A stretch of 64,000 nt of DNA from Gp6-AA40 sp036407095 (GCA_036407095.1 DASWZV010000155.1:1-64000), one strand, 5' to 3'; positions 41,865-51,363 are shown, counted from the stretch's first letter. Numbers and translations are program-made. The notes: a model not told the origin generated them from the letters alone.

Positions 41865-42887
41865 CTTTGCCATCGTCGTTCGTGCTCCTCGCAGGTCCTT
41901 CACGATCTGTTTCACACGCTCGGCCATCGCCGCTTCGGCGAGCGCGAGATACGAGCGCGGATCGTAGGCTTTCTTGTTCCCGACCTCGCCGTCGATCTTC
42001 AGGACGCCGTCATAGTTCCTGAAGCAGTGGTCGGCAACGGCACGCGTGAAGGCGTACTGCATGTCGGTGTCGACGTTCATCTTCACCACACCGTAGTCGA
42101 GCGCCTCGTGGATATCGCGCAGCTCGGAGCCCGATCCCCCGTGAAAGACGAAATAGAAGCGGGCGCCCTCTCCGAACTGTCGGACGACGGCATCCTGGCA
42201 ATCTTTGAGGATCGACGGCGTGAGCTTCACGTGCCCGGCCTTGTAGACGCCGTGCACGTTGCCAAAGGTTGCCGCAATGAGGTAACGCGCTCCGGAGATC
42301 GCGTTCAGGCGACGAGCGACGGCAAGCGTATCGTCGGGCGTGGTGTAGAGCTTTGCCGAGGCGCCAGCGCTCACGCCGTCCTCTTCGCCCCCCACCACAC
42401 CGACCTCGATCTCGAGGATGAGATTGCTCCGTCGAAACCGCTCCAACAAAGGAAGCGCGATGTCGAGGTTCTTCTCGAGCGGCAACGCGCTGCCGTCGAA
42501 CATGTGACTGTTGAACAGGTTCGGCTTGCCTGTCGCCCGTCGGCGTTCCGTTTCTTCGACGAGCGGGATCACGTACCTATCCAGCTTGTCGGCCTGGCAA
42601 TGATCGGTGTGCAGAGCGACGAAGACCGGGTATCGCTCGGCGACGCGATGGACGTGTTCGGCGATCGAGATCGCGCCGAGCACCATGTCTTTCACAGCGC
42701 TTCCCGAGGCGAACGCCGCACCCCCGGTCGAGATCTGCACGATCCCATCGCTCTCGCTTTCAGCCAGTCCCCTGAGGACCGCATTCGCCGCCGTGAGCGA
42801 CGTAACGTTGATAGCCGGGTAGGCGAACCGGCCCTTTCGGGCCCGGTCGAGCATTTCGCAGTACTGGCCGTAATCGGCGACGGGCAT
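41841..42887 (-). CDS. fba: Class II fructose-bisphosphate aldolase
   Basis: 348 residues, zinc-dependent aldolase cleaving fructose 1,6-bisphosphate in glycolysis/gluconeogenesis. Motifs: zinc site FVALHTDHCQADK, SHMFDGSALPLE, EIEVGVVGGEEDGV, HGVYKAGHVKL, FHGGSGSELRDI (phosphate loop) and VKMNVDTDMQYAF. This is the longer class IIA form, and its length matches. It is cytoplasmic. ATG 42887 gives the standard N terminus. Divergent from the HAD phosphatase across 291 bases. Confidence 0.95.
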   Translation of the reverse strand: MPVADYGQYCEMLDRARKGRFAYPAINVTSLTAANAVLRGLAESESDGIVQISTGGAAFASGSAVKDMVLGAISIAEHVHRVAERYPVFVALHTDHCQADKLDRYVIPLVEETERRRATGKPNLFNSHMFDGSALPLEKNLDIALPLLERFRRSNLILEIEVGVVGGEEDGVSAGASAKLYTTPDDTLAVARRLNAISGARYLIAATFGNVHGVYKAGHVKLTPSILKDCQDAVVRQFGEGARFYFVFHGGSGSELRDIHEALDYGVVKMNVDTDMQYAFTRAVADHCFRNYDGVLKIDGEVGNKKAYDPRSYLALAEAAMAERVKQIVKDLRGARTTMAKSRVVARA

Positions 42888-43178
42888 CGGCGCCTCCGCT
42901 GTTTCGTCACGTGCGGCGGCCCACCACGCGGCGACTGTATGTCAGCCTCCATCCTGGCGGATGGTCCTCCAGCGTGACGGACGTCTGCAACGGCCGGGAG
43001 GACCGCCGGCGTGCGCCGCAGGCCCGTTCATCGCCTGCCGTCTTCGGCAAGCCGCGCCTTCGATGGGTTGATCTGCAAGAACTCTGCTTGCTGGCTGCTC
43101 GTGCGTGGAGGCACCCACGCTCGTGGTATCGCCCTTGCGTTGCCAACGTGATGACGAAGCCAAGGTACAGGTGATCGA

Positions 43179-44030
43179 ATGGTGAAGGATCTTTCGTCGG
43201 GGGCAGACGAACCAATTGCGGCGTTGCTGGCAGATGTCGACGGCACGCTCATCACCAAGGAGAAGGTGCTGACCGCGAAGACAGTCGACGCTGTCAAACG
43301 GCTCCGCGAACGCGGAGTCGTCTTCTGCGTCACGAGCGGTCGGCCGCCACGCGGGCTGCGCATGTTCGTCGAACCGCTCGAGCTCACGATCGCGATGGCG
43401 GCGTTCAACGGCGGGGTGATCGTTCGCCCGGATCTGTCGATCATCGATGAGAAGCCTCTGCCCGTGGATCTCCCCACGCCCGTGATCGACACCATGCGTG
43501 CGCACGGTCTCGATGCCTGGGTCTACAGTCCGACCGAGTGGTACGTAACCGACCCTCAGGGAACACGGGTCGACCGTGAGACGTCGACCATTCAGTTTCG
43601 TCCGGTCGTCGTGCCCAACTACGATGCCCTGCTCCACGAGGTGATCAAGATCGTTGGCACCAGCACTGATTACGACGCCGTCGCCCGGTGCGAGGCGAGC
43701 GTGCAGGCTGAGTTCGGCGCACGAGTGACCGCCGCGCGATCCCAACCGTACTATCTCGACGTCACGCACCCCGAGGCCAACAAAGGCGCCATCGTCCGCC
43801 GGCTCGCGCGATATCTGAACGTATCGCCGCGACGCATCGCGACGATCGGAGATCAGGTGAACGATACAGTGATGTTCAAGGAGAGCGGGCTCAGCATCGC
43901 GATGGGCAACGCGAGCGCGGAGGTGCAGCGACAGGCGACGTTCGTGACGACGTCATTCGGGGATGAAGGATTTGCCAACGCCGTGGAGCGCTTCGTCCTG
44001 CCGCGGACGCAGTTCACGAAAACGACCTGA
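43179..44030 (+). CDS. HAD-superfamily Cof-type sugar-phosphate phosphatase
   Basis: 283 residues. Motif I LLADVDGTLI, motif II VTSGRPPRG, large C2B-type cap (about 90-190), motif III Lys in NKGAIVRRLARYL, motif IV IGDQVNDTVMFKESG and SIAMGNASAEVQ. Cof-type enzymes dephosphorylate sugar phosphates and related metabolites; substrate not predictable. It starts at ATG 43179 with a modest AGGTG site. It is the divergent neighbour of the aldolase, so a sugar-phosphate substrate would fit. Confidence 0.9.
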   Translation: MVKDLSSGADEPIAALLADVDGTLITKEKVLTAKTVDAVKRLRERGVVFCVTSGRPPRGLRMFVEPLELTIAMAAFNGGVIVRPDLSIIDEKPLPVDLPTPVIDTMRAHGLDAWVYSPTEWYVTDPQGTRVDRETSTIQFRPVVVPNYDALLHEVIKIVGTSTDYDAVARCEASVQAEFGARVTAARSQPYYLDVTHPEANKGAIVRRLARYLNVSPRRIATIGDQVNDTVMFKESGLSIAMGNASAEVQRQATFVTTSFGDEGFANAVERFVLPRTQFTKTT

Positions 44031-44064
44031 TGTCGCACCGGTACACCGCCGACCGATTGCCGTA

Positions 44065-45012
44065 TCAATCCTCTTCGACAGGCGGTCCCGCGGCCTTCGT
44101 CACCTCTTCGGGCTTGACGCGATCGATGTTGAACTTGCCTGCGCTGGCCGTCATCTTCTGCATCACCTCGTCGAAGTCGAAGCTGGTCGACTTCGAGAAA
44201 CGAATGGGATTGATGCGGGCGACGACGAAGGGCCGCAGATAAGGACTCGTCATTCCCTTTGCTTTGAGCTTGTCGACGATCGTCGTCACGCGGTCGTCGA
44301 TCGCGAGGACGAGCTTCGCGCGCCGCTCGCGCTCGGCGACCGCTTTCGACAGCGGCTTGTCCAGGAACTCGTCGATCCGTCGCAGCACCGACCGATACAC
44401 CGCACCGCTCAGACGTGGGCGCGACTCGTAGGCAGCACCCAGCGTGAGGAATGTCGGCTCTTCGAATTGAAACGCGAACGCCTCTTCCGTCTCGCGCACG
44501 TCTTCGGCGAGCGCACGCAGCATGCGGATCGTCTCGAGCGACTTCTCACGCAGGTTGTGCGCCTTCTCGGTGTTGAGCGCGAGGATCTGGTAGGCGACGT
44601 CCGCCTCGGGGATGAGCAGCGCGACGACGGCTTTTGCGCCCAGGCGGCGCATCGCCTGCAGCCGATGATTCCCGTTGGGCGTCCAGTACCGGTCGTCGTG
44701 TCGTACGACGATGAGCGGATCGAGGAAGCGATCGAGCGTCTCGATCACGGACATGAGCCGCTTGACGTGCGGATCCGACGGATCGCGCTGAAACGGCGTC
44801 GGCTCCACCCGATCGATCGGCAGCGAGACGATCAGGACCGGCTTGCCGCCAAACGGATCGCGATAGGCGCCTAGCACCACGCCACCGTCGCGCTCGACGA
44901 GCGGCGCCAGCGCGTCGGCCGGGCCCGTGCCTGTGCGAGTCTCCGCCGGCGAGAGCCCGACCGAAGCCGCCTCTTTCTTCTTTCTGCGGACGGCTTTCTT
45001 CTTCTTCGCCAT
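44065..45012 (-). CDS. ParB/Srx-fold protein with Lys-rich N terminus
   Basis: 315 residues. A 15-residue Lys/Arg tract (KKKKAVRRKKKE) is followed by a ParB-N-like domain (about 60-150): IDRVEPTPFQRDPSD, VIETLDRFLDPLIV, TPNGNHRLQAMRRLGA. GNHRLQA corresponds to the nucleotide-binding GxxR/HRxxA motif of ParB-like CTPases. The C-terminal part is helical with no HTH of the KorB/ParB type seen, and no parA is adjacent. It is unlikely to be the main chromosome-partition ParB; a nucleic-acid-binding or regulatory role is more likely. Confidence 0.75.
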   Translation of the reverse strand: MAKKKKAVRRKKKEAASVGLSPAETRTGTGPADALAPLVERDGGVVLGAYRDPFGGKPVLIVSLPIDRVEPTPFQRDPSDPHVKRLMSVIETLDRFLDPLIVVRHDDRYWTPNGNHRLQAMRRLGAKAVVALLIPEADVAYQILALNTEKAHNLREKSLETIRMLRALAEDVRETEEAFAFQFEEPTFLTLGAAYESRPRLSGAVYRSVLRRIDEFLDKPLSKAVAERERRAKLVLAIDDRVTTIVDKLKAKGMTSPYLRPFVVARINPIRFSKSTSFDFDEVMQKMTASAGKFNIDRVKPEEVTKAAGPPVEED

Positions 45013-45075
45013 GTGGGAGCAGGATACGTCGATTTCGCGAGGCGCAGCGCATCCGGTGCCTGGCGAGGTGCCGGT

Positions 45076-45576
45076 CTAGAGTTTTCCCTTCGTGACGGCG
45101 TCGGCGAAGACGGCCACCATCAGAACCGAGGCGATGCCGCACGTCCAGATTTGCATCTCGAGATAATGAAGGACGAGGCTGGTCTTGGGTTGGAGCGCGA
45201 GTGAGTTCTGCGCCAGTTCGTCAGTCAGTTCCACGTTGGTCAGGCCTGCGTACGCGTACGCAAGAATGAGGAACGCGACAGAGGCAAAGAACGCCGTGTG
45301 CACGACCCTCGACTTCGGCGGCTGATATTGCGAGAGATACCATCCCAACCCGCCCAGCAGGAGGGTCGTCGTCGACACGAGATACGTGTTCAGCTCCTTC
45401 ACCACGTCGATCGTCTGCAACTGGGCGGCGGTGAGTTCGCCGTTCCCGAGTGGCGTAAGGTCCACGAATGATGGCTGCCGGACGAAGTATGCGACTGACG
45501 CGTAGGCGAAGATCAGGACGATGGCGATGGCGAGCGGTACCAGGCGCGACGACTTGGATGTGTGTTGTGCCGCCAT
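45076..45576 (-). CDS. Four-helix membrane protein, unknown function
   Basis: 166 residues with four predicted helices: LVPLAIAIVLIFAYASVAYF, TYLVSTTTLLLGGLGWYL, AFFASVAFLILAYAYAGL and IWTCGIASVLMVAVFADA. There are short extramembrane loops and a basic end. No family recognised. It begins four bases after the preceding PEGA-like gene's stop region (ATG 45576, or a GTG one codon earlier), so the two are co-transcribed. It has no clear ribosome site and may depend on translational coupling. Confidence 0.75.
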   Translation of the reverse strand: MAAQHTSKSSRLVPLAIAIVLIFAYASVAYFVRQPSFVDLTPLGNGELTAAQLQTIDVVKELNTYLVSTTTLLLGGLGWYLSQYQPPKSRVVHTAFFASVAFLILAYAYAGLTNVELTDELAQNSLALQPKTSLVLHYLEMQIWTCGIASVLMVAVFADAVTKGKL

Positions 45577-45580
45577 CACG

Positions 45581-46549
45581 TTATGCGCGACGCGCGACGA
45601 GCGCGATCAGCGACACGACGATGATGCCGGCGAGGATCGCATAGCCCCAGGGAAAGCCGCGCCGGTCGTCAGAGCTCGCATTCGGGTTGTGTGATGGCCC
45701 TGGAGACGACGAGGCCGTCAGGCCCTGCGTGAACGAGTCGGAGTCCAGGCCTGGTGCGACGTAGTACGCACGCTCCGTTTCCGCATATCCCGGAAGCTGG
45801 AATCTGAACGTGTATTGCCCGGGCTTGAACGGCTTGTCTCTGATGTTGGTCTTTCCGATCGAGAACTGGTCGACAGTGACCGAGGCGCCATCTGGGGTAC
45901 TCAGGATCGAAAGTTGGACATTTCTGGTGAAGATGTCGCCGAGTGCCCGCTGGTAACTCTGAGTTGTCATCGGCCCCGTGCCAACCGCCAGATCGATTGC
46001 CTTCAGCGTCGCCTCATTTCGCAACCGGATGGTGTCGACGGCAAGACCCGATTTCGAGAGCGCGTCCGATTGCTTCGTCAGGTCCTCCGTTATTTTCAGC
46101 CGCACGTCTTCAGGCAACGCTCTCCCAGTGACCCGCTCGTGCTGCTTGATGTCATCAGGGAGGGTCGCAACAACCTGTCTGGTCTTACTGTCGACGACAC
46201 GCGATTCGACTTCGCGCGCATCGAGCCGTCTGTCACCCTGCGAGTCGGCGAGTGGCGTGAGCAGTTTCGAAAGCTTCTCGTCCGAGAGCGTGCCTGTCAC
46301 CGGTCCGCTGTCGGGCGCCGACGAGGTCGCTTCCTGGTGCACCGCCTCTTTGGCGAGCGCCTGCTTTGCGGCGTCGGTGAGCTTGATGCCGCGCCTACTC
46401 GCGGCTTTGTCGATCTCCTGTTCGGCCTTTTGTACCGCTGTGGGACTGAGAGGCTTCGCCCGCATCGCGCGCTGTGCGGTGAGCGAGATCGGCGCGAGCA
46501 GCATCGCACACGCCACGATCCACGCTGAAAGCCTCCGTTGCGTTTGCAT
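45581..46549 (-). CDS. Secreted PEGA-like domain protein with C-terminal anchor
   Basis: 322 residues. Signal peptide (LSAWIVACAMLLAPISLTAQ), a charged helical region (about 40-180), then a PEGA-like beta domain (about 205-262: QLSILSTPDGASVTVDQFSIG, and KPGQYTFRFQLPGYAE), a Ser/Asn-rich linker and a C-terminal membrane helix (GYAILAGIIVVSLIALVARR). PEGA domains occur in surface and S-layer-associated proteins. The DSQGDRRLDAREVE segment resembles an EF-hand-like calcium loop but is incomplete. Operon with the four-helix membrane protein. Confidence 0.75.
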   Translation of the reverse strand: MQTQRRLSAWIVACAMLLAPISLTAQRAMRAKPLSPTAVQKAEQEIDKAASRRGIKLTDAAKQALAKEAVHQEATSSAPDSGPVTGTLSDEKLSKLLTPLADSQGDRRLDAREVESRVVDSKTRQVVATLPDDIKQHERVTGRALPEDVRLKITEDLTKQSDALSKSGLAVDTIRLRNEATLKAIDLAVGTGPMTTQSYQRALGDIFTRNVQLSILSTPDGASVTVDQFSIGKTNIRDKPFKPGQYTFRFQLPGYAETERAYYVAPGLDSDSFTQGLTASSSPGPSHNPNASSDDRRGFPWGYAILAGIIVVSLIALVARRA

Positions 46550-46573
46550 GTGTGGCCTCCAGGAGCGGGGATT

Positions 46574-47710
46574 CTACTCGACCGTTGAACGCGCGTTCAA
46601 CAGTACCTCACGAACCGCTGCGCAGATCGCCGACGCAGCGCCGGGCCGGCCGAGGGCTCGCGCCGACGTCGCCATCTCGGTCAATTTCGGCGAGCCGAGC
46701 AGGCGATCGATTCGGAACGGGAGATCCTCCACGCGATTGGCCTTGGCCGCCGCGCCACGCTCGAGGAGGAAGTCGCTGTTGGCCGTTTCCTGGCCGGGAA
46801 TCGGATTGAGGATGAACAGCGGCTTGCCGAGCGCCAGCGCCTCGGAGGTCGTGAGGCCGCCGGGCTTGCTGATGATCAGATCGGACACCGCCATCATCTC
46901 GTGCATGTTGGAGACGAAGCCGAGTACGTGTGTCGGGTGCCGCCGATCCCGCGTTGCCAGCTCACGCCGCAGGGCCTGGTTGTGTCCTGCGACCACGACG
47001 GTCTGGAACTCCCGCTCCACGCGATCGAGCGACTCGAGGATGTCCGCCATCGGCCCCATCCCAAAGCCGCCGCCGAGGACCAGCACGGTGGGGAGATCGT
47101 CGCGAAGACCGCAGCGGCGGCGGACGGCGTTGACGTCGATCGGCGCCGCGAAACGCGCGGCGATCGGGATGCCGGTCACGACGACGCGCTCGCGATCGAT
47201 CTGGCGCGCGATCAACCGTGCTTTGGTTTCTTCCGCGGCGACGCAGTAAAGGTCGACAGAGGGCTCCATCCACAGGGCATGCGCCTCGAAGTCGGTGACG
47301 ACGCAGACGACGAAGGGGTGATGGGCGCCCGTCTTGCCCTTGACCGCGCCGAGCACTTCGAGCGGCAGAAAGTGCGTGCACAGCACGATGTTCGGCGCGC
47401 ACTGCTTCAGCAGCCGCACGAACTTCCGGTTGGTGTGCTCGGCGAACCGCCGCCGGAACGTCCCGAGCTCGCGCAGGCGTTTGGGATTGTCGGTCTTGTT
47501 GAAGAACAGCTCGTACAGCTCCGGCGCATGGGCGATCAGCTTGACGTAGCCTTCGGCGTAGACCTTTCGTTGCAGCTTCGGGACGAGATCCAGCAGATCG
47601 ATGCGCGTGACCTCATCGGACGGATGCAGGGTCGTCCAGGCTTCTTCGAGCGCGGCGGCTGCCTGAAGGTGGCCGCCCCCTGCTGTTACGGTAGCGATCA
47701 GGATCCGCAC
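46574..47710 (-). CDS. GT28-type glycolipid glycosyltransferase (MGDG synthase/UgtP-like)
   Basis: 378 residues. N-terminal RILIATVTAGGGHLQAAAAL is the acceptor-side signature of diacylglycerol glycosyltransferases; the C-terminal GT-B half has VLVLGGGFGMGP and the nucleotide-sugar site SDLIISKPGGLTTSEALALGKP. These enzymes add glucose or galactose to diacylglycerol at the membrane face. The start is set at GTG 47710, which has GGAGAGAG upstream and puts the family N terminus first; the longer reading from GTG 47758 has a non-homologous 16-residue extension. Divergent from the winged-helix regulator with about 100 bases between. Confidence 0.85.
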   Translation of the reverse strand: MRILIATVTAGGGHLQAAAALEEAWTTLHPSDEVTRIDLLDLVPKLQRKVYAEGYVKLIAHAPELYELFFNKTDNPKRLRELGTFRRRFAEHTNRKFVRLLKQCAPNIVLCTHFLPLEVLGAVKGKTGAHHPFVVCVVTDFEAHALWMEPSVDLYCVAAEETKARLIARQIDRERVVVTGIPIAARFAAPIDVNAVRRRCGLRDDLPTVLVLGGGFGMGPMADILESLDRVEREFQTVVVAGHNQALRRELATRDRRHPTHVLGFVSNMHEMMAVSDLIISKPGGLTTSEALALGKPLFILNPIPGQETANSDFLLERGAAAKANRVEDLPFRIDRLLGSPKLTEMATSARALGRPGAASAICAAVREVLLNARSTVE

Positions 47711-47813
47711 GTCTGTCTCTCTCCGTCGGTATTTATCGGCGTGTTTTGCCTCGATCACGATGGGCCGCCGAAGTCAGCCTCTCGTGCCGATTCTGGTACG
47801 ATCCGCTGGGCGG

Positions 47814-49085
47814 ATGACCGACTTCTTCTTCGGCCCGTTCGTGCTCGACGCTGCCTCCAGCCGGCTGCTGCGTGACGGCGTCGAAGTGCGGATGCGGCCA
47901 CAGGCCTTTGCGGCGTTGCGCACGCTTGTCGCCCACCCGGGGCGTTTTCTCACCCACGAGCAGCTGATTGACGAGGCATGGGGCGGCATCTCGGTCTCGC
48001 GCCACACCGTCAACGTCACGATTGGCGAGGTCCGCAAGTGTCTCGACGACTGCGGCTCCTGGATCGTCTGGCGCCCGAAGATGGGGTTCTGTCTCCGCAT
48101 CCCGCAGTTCGATACGCTCGTGCGTCTGGGTTGGCACTTCGCCAACCTGCGGTCACGTGAAGGCTACGAACGGGCGCTCGAGTGTTTCACCAGCGCTGCT
48201 TCTGAGGCCCCGCACGATCATCGGGCGTTCGAAGGGCTCGCCGCCTGCTATCTGATGAAAGCGTCGTTCGGCATCCGGCCCGGACGCGAGATGTTTCAGG
48301 CGTTTCTGGCGGCGTATGAACGCGCGGTCATGCTGGTCGGCCCGACACCCGAGCTCCGCTGCAACTACGCCCACGCCATCCATCTCTATCAGCGCCGGCT
48401 CGACGAGTCGCTCGCGGAATTCGATCGTGTCGTCGCGGACCGGCCGCAATTGGCGATCGCGCACGTACGGCGGACGCTGCTCCTCGTGACAATGGGCGAT
48501 CTCGACAAAGCGCTCGACTCCGCCACACGCGCCCGCGCTGTGGATCCGCTTCACCCGTTGAGCGCAACCGCCGAAGTGAACGTGCGGATCTGGCGTCGCG
48601 AGTTCGAGCAGGGCGTCGCGCTCGGCGAGCGCGCGGTGCAGATGCACCCGTACTTCATGCTGATTCGCGTGTACTACGGCATGGCGCTCGAGTTCGCCGG
48701 GCGCCTGGACGCAGCGCTCGAGCAGTACCACATTGGCGGCGTCATGAGCCAGGGGCTGGCGTGGCTGCGGGGGCTGGAGGGAGCCTGTCTCGCGAAACTG
48801 GGGCGAACAGGCGACGCCCGCAGCATTCTCGACGATCTCCTCGATCGGCAGCAGCGAGAGTACATCGACGCCTATGCATTGGCCCGTCTCCGTCTCGCGC
48901 TGGGTGATATCGAAGGCGCTTTTGCCGACATCGAACGGGCGGTGGACGAGAGCGTCTCGCGACTTTACGCCATCCGCTTCGATCCGACCGCCGATCGTTT
49001 CCGTTCCGATCCGCGCTTCGCACGATTGCTCGAACGGTACCTGACCCCCGTCGGAGTCAGCGCATCTCCTCTGCCCGCAGTTTGA
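47814..49085 (+). CDS. Winged-helix (OmpR/CadC-type) regulator with TPR domain
   Basis: 423 residues. The N-terminal DNA-binding winged helix (about 1-100: LLRDGVEVRMRPQAFAALRT, FLTHEQLIDEAWGGISVSRH, TVNVTIGEVRKCL) is followed by about 300 residues of TPR-like helices (AFEGLAACYLMKASFG, LAEFDRVVADRPQLAIAHV, GMALEFAGRLDAALEQYHIG). There is no membrane segment or receiver, so it is a soluble one-component regulator. ATG 47814 (MTDFFFGPF) is chosen over 47760, which would add an unrelated basic leader. The divergent glycosyltransferase gene may be a target. Confidence 0.85.
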   Translation: MTDFFFGPFVLDAASSRLLRDGVEVRMRPQAFAALRTLVAHPGRFLTHEQLIDEAWGGISVSRHTVNVTIGEVRKCLDDCGSWIVWRPKMGFCLRIPQFDTLVRLGWHFANLRSREGYERALECFTSAASEAPHDHRAFEGLAACYLMKASFGIRPGREMFQAFLAAYERAVMLVGPTPELRCNYAHAIHLYQRRLDESLAEFDRVVADRPQLAIAHVRRTLLLVTMGDLDKALDSATRARAVDPLHPLSATAEVNVRIWRREFEQGVALGERAVQMHPYFMLIRVYYGMALEFAGRLDAALEQYHIGGVMSQGLAWLRGLEGACLAKLGRTGDARSILDDLLDRQQREYIDAYALARLRLALGDIEGAFADIERAVDESVSRLYAIRFDPTADRFRSDPRFARLLERYLTPVGVSASPLPAV

Positions 49086-49133
49086 TGCCTTGAACGTGCT
49101 GCAGCCGCGTCTCGTGAAGGTGAGCGCGCAGCT

Positions 49134-49829
49134 CTAACGCGGCACCGGATACGCGAAGAGCTCCACGTTCGACAGGTTTGCCGAACCGGCGATGCCGTGC
49201 CCGCCACCCGGCGAGAGCATGGCGAGGCCCACTTCGTCGACGCCGCGCAAGTCGGGGCTGATCACTTCCGTGAGCACGATGACCTTCGCCGGATCCAATC
49301 CGTACCAGCGCATGCCGGTGAACGCGATCTCGACCGAGAGATACTCGCCGTGCGTGGTGATGGTTCGATCGCCGACGATGAGCCGGCCGTCCGCGAGCTT
49401 CACCACCGGGTTCAGCGAATGAATCGCGTTCGTCCTGACGATCCATCGAAGGCGGGCCGCATCAGTCAGGTTGAGCAGGTTGCGCCGATCGCGCAGTGTC
49501 ACCGCGGTCGGAGATGCCGTCAATCCGTTCCACAGATCGAAACGCTCTTCGTGCACCGCGGCGCGGATCACCTTTGCGTCCTGCCCGTACAGCTTCACTT
49601 CGAGGTTCGGGTTCGTCACCACGGCCGGTGTGACGCGCGTGTTCTCGTCGGTTTGTTCCCCGGTATACGGAGGCATGCGCCAGACTTCGCTGAAGAGGAG
49701 TGGGGGGCGTGGCGCCATCCCCGGTTTCTGCGTCCCGGGTGCAGGTCGTGTTGGAGTCTGTGCCGACGCCGACAACACCCAACCGATGAGGCACGTGATC
49801 ATCAACGTTGTGCGCCCGGCTGTTTTCAT
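49134..49829 (-). CDS. Secreted protein of unknown function
   Basis: 231 residues with a signal peptide (TTLMITCLIGWVLSASAQ), a Pro-rich linker and an all-beta mature domain: NLEVKLYGQDAKVIRAAV, RRNLLNLTDAARLRWIVR, GRLIVGDRTITTHGEYLSV and a C-terminal GGGHGIAGSANLSNVELFAY. It looks like a jelly-roll carbohydrate-binding type, but no family is recognised. Start ATG 49829; the frame continues upstream only through the AT-rich repeat at 49841-49893. It ends 49 bases from the winged-helix regulator. Confidence 0.7.
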   Translation of the reverse strand: MKTAGRTTLMITCLIGWVLSASAQTPTRPAPGTQKPGMAPRPPLLFSEVWRMPPYTGEQTDENTRVTPAVVTNPNLEVKLYGQDAKVIRAAVHEERFDLWNGLTASPTAVTLRDRRNLLNLTDAARLRWIVRTNAIHSLNPVVKLADGRLIVGDRTITTHGEYLSVEIAFTGMRWYGLDPAKVIVLTEVISPDLRGVDEVGLAMLSPGGGHGIAGSANLSNVELFAYPVPR

Positions 49830-49840
49830 CGGAGTAGGGT

Positions 49841-49893
49841 AATTCAAAATGCACCGAGTCCTTTTTGCTTTTTGCATTTTGAATTTTGCATTT
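49841..49893. repeat. AT-rich element sharing a 20-mer with 33603-33709
   Basis: AATTCAAAATGC (49841-49852) and GCATTTTGAATTTTGCATTT (49874-49893) flank a short centre, a miniature of the inverted repeat at 33603-33709; the 20-mer is an exact inverted copy of 33603-33622. It sits between the divergent secreted-protein genes and may contain their promoters. Confidence 0.75.
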
Positions 49894-49929
49894 CTCACAG
49901 GCTCCGTCAGGAGCCTATGATTGGCGCCC

Positions 49930-51363
49930 ATGCTCAAGACAACCGCCTCGAAGACTGGTCGCGCCGCGTGTGCCGCGCTGTTCGTAGCCCTGCTGATGTC
50001 GTGCTCACGTTTCGGGACGCCGGTTGCTCAGGTCACGAGCACGGGCCGCGGCGCGCCGGTGTCACCGTCAATCCCGTGGGAAATGTGGCGAAACGTCGGA
50101 GACATCGAGGCGATTCCGCCCCGGGAGATCAAGGGCTATCCGCAGCAGCATTGGCTGGTTGGCCCGCTCGATGGTCCCGCGACCGGCGATCGGCTCGACG
50201 GGTTCCTCGGCGCTGCCCGCGGCGGCGCCGCCCCCGGCGGGATCGAGCCGCTTACGGTCGACATCTTCACCTCGAAGGACTTCTACGCCGATCGAGCGTT
50301 GTGGACTGACAAACGGTACTTCCGCTGCAACAGTCCCTACGGTCTCGAGCAGCAGTGGCGCGGGGGGATGATCGGCGACAAGCCGCCCTCGTCTGCGGCG
50401 TGGGGCTACTGCGATCGCGACTACCCGCGCGCGGCGATGGTGAGCCCCTACACCTTCAAGACGGCGCAGGCACATTACGAAGCGCTCCTCGCGGAAGCGC
50501 GCAAACGCGGCGGGCCGACGCAATACACATACGCCACCGTGCCAGGCGAGTGGAGCGGGCGCTACGTGTGGCATCGCGGACAGAACTGGTACGCCGAGTT
50601 GCTGTGGAATCAGTATCCGACGCTGCTCTCGCTGCTCACCGACGAATACAAACAACGGATGGTGCAGGAGGCGTATCACGACGCGCATACCAACGCCCCG
50701 CAGTGGCCGGCGCAGTACTGCTGGCCAGAGGGGTTCATGCGTCGCTGGCACTACCACGCCGTCACGAACCAGCCGCACTCAGTGATCGTGACGCCGACGC
50801 TGGTCCAGTTCCTCGCCGGCGACGCCGACAACTTCATCACCAACATCCACATCGGCCGCACGTTCAAGATGGATGGCAGCGTGCCGCGCCTCGGCCCTGA
50901 CGCGCCTCAGTGGTACGGCGACACCATCGGCTTCTGGGATGGCGATGCGCTCATCACCTGGTCGTCGAACATCCAGGGCTGGAAAGTGCACGGCAACCCG
51001 GAGTTCTCCAGCAAGCTGCAGACGATCGAGATCTACACGCCGCACCGGGACAAAGAAGGCACGTTCGTCGGCCTCGATCACGAAGGCGTCTTCTATGACC
51101 CCGAGGCGCTCGTGGAACCGATCCGGATGACCCGCATGCTCGAGCGGATCAGCGGCTTCGAAGAGGGCGATCCCTACACGTTCATCGAGTGCGTGCAGAC
51201 CATCTATCCGGTCGATGGGCGCGCCAAGCCGGTCGTTGCCGGCACCGTGATCCCATTCAAGGTCCCGAGCATGTTCGAGCGCCCCTGGGCGAAGATCTGG
51301 GAGGAGTATCACGAGAAGGGGATGCAGCGGCCGCCCGAGAAGGAGATCATCAGCTTCAAATGA
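49930..51363 (+). CDS. Large secreted lipoprotein of unknown function
   Basis: 477 residues. Signal sequence with lipobox FVALLMSCSRF (Cys near 25). The mature protein is rich in Trp/Tyr: RYVWHRGQNWYAELLWNQYP, WPEGFMRRWHYHAV, QWYGDTIGFWDGDALITW and YTFIECVQTIYPVDGRAK. The WYGDTIGFW block parallels WEGDTLVF in the DUF6152-linked protein at 18315-19142. Function unknown; families of this kind are frequent in Acidobacteria and sphingomonads. ATG 49930 is preferred; a TTG at 49921 would add three residues. Its end overlaps the convergent diguanylate cyclase gene by 8 bases. Confidence 0.7.
   Translation: MLKTTASKTGRAACAALFVALLMSCSRFGTPVAQVTSTGRGAPVSPSIPWEMWRNVGDIEAIPPREIKGYPQQHWLVGPLDGPATGDRLDGFLGAARGGAAPGGIEPLTVDIFTSKDFYADRALWTDKRYFRCNSPYGLEQQWRGGMIGDKPPSSAAWGYCDRDYPRAAMVSPYTFKTAQAHYEALLAEARKRGGPTQYTYATVPGEWSGRYVWHRGQNWYAELLWNQYPTLLSLLTDEYKQRMVQEAYHDAHTNAPQWPAQYCWPEGFMRRWHYHAVTNQPHSVIVTPTLVQFLAGDADNFITNIHIGRTFKMDGSVPRLGPDAPQWYGDTIGFWDGDALITWSSNIQGWKVHGNPEFSSKLQTIEIYTPHRDKEGTFVGLDHEGVFYDPEALVEPIRMTRMLERISGFEEGDPYTFIECVQTIYPVDGRAKPVVAGTVIPFKVPSMFERPWAKIWEEYHEKGMQRPPEKEIISFK

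Noticed and set aside
46574..47758. Start of the glycosyltransferase at GTG 47758
   Set aside because: The 16-residue extension is charged and non-homologous, whereas GTG 47710 has GGAGAGAG upstream and begins the conserved domain.
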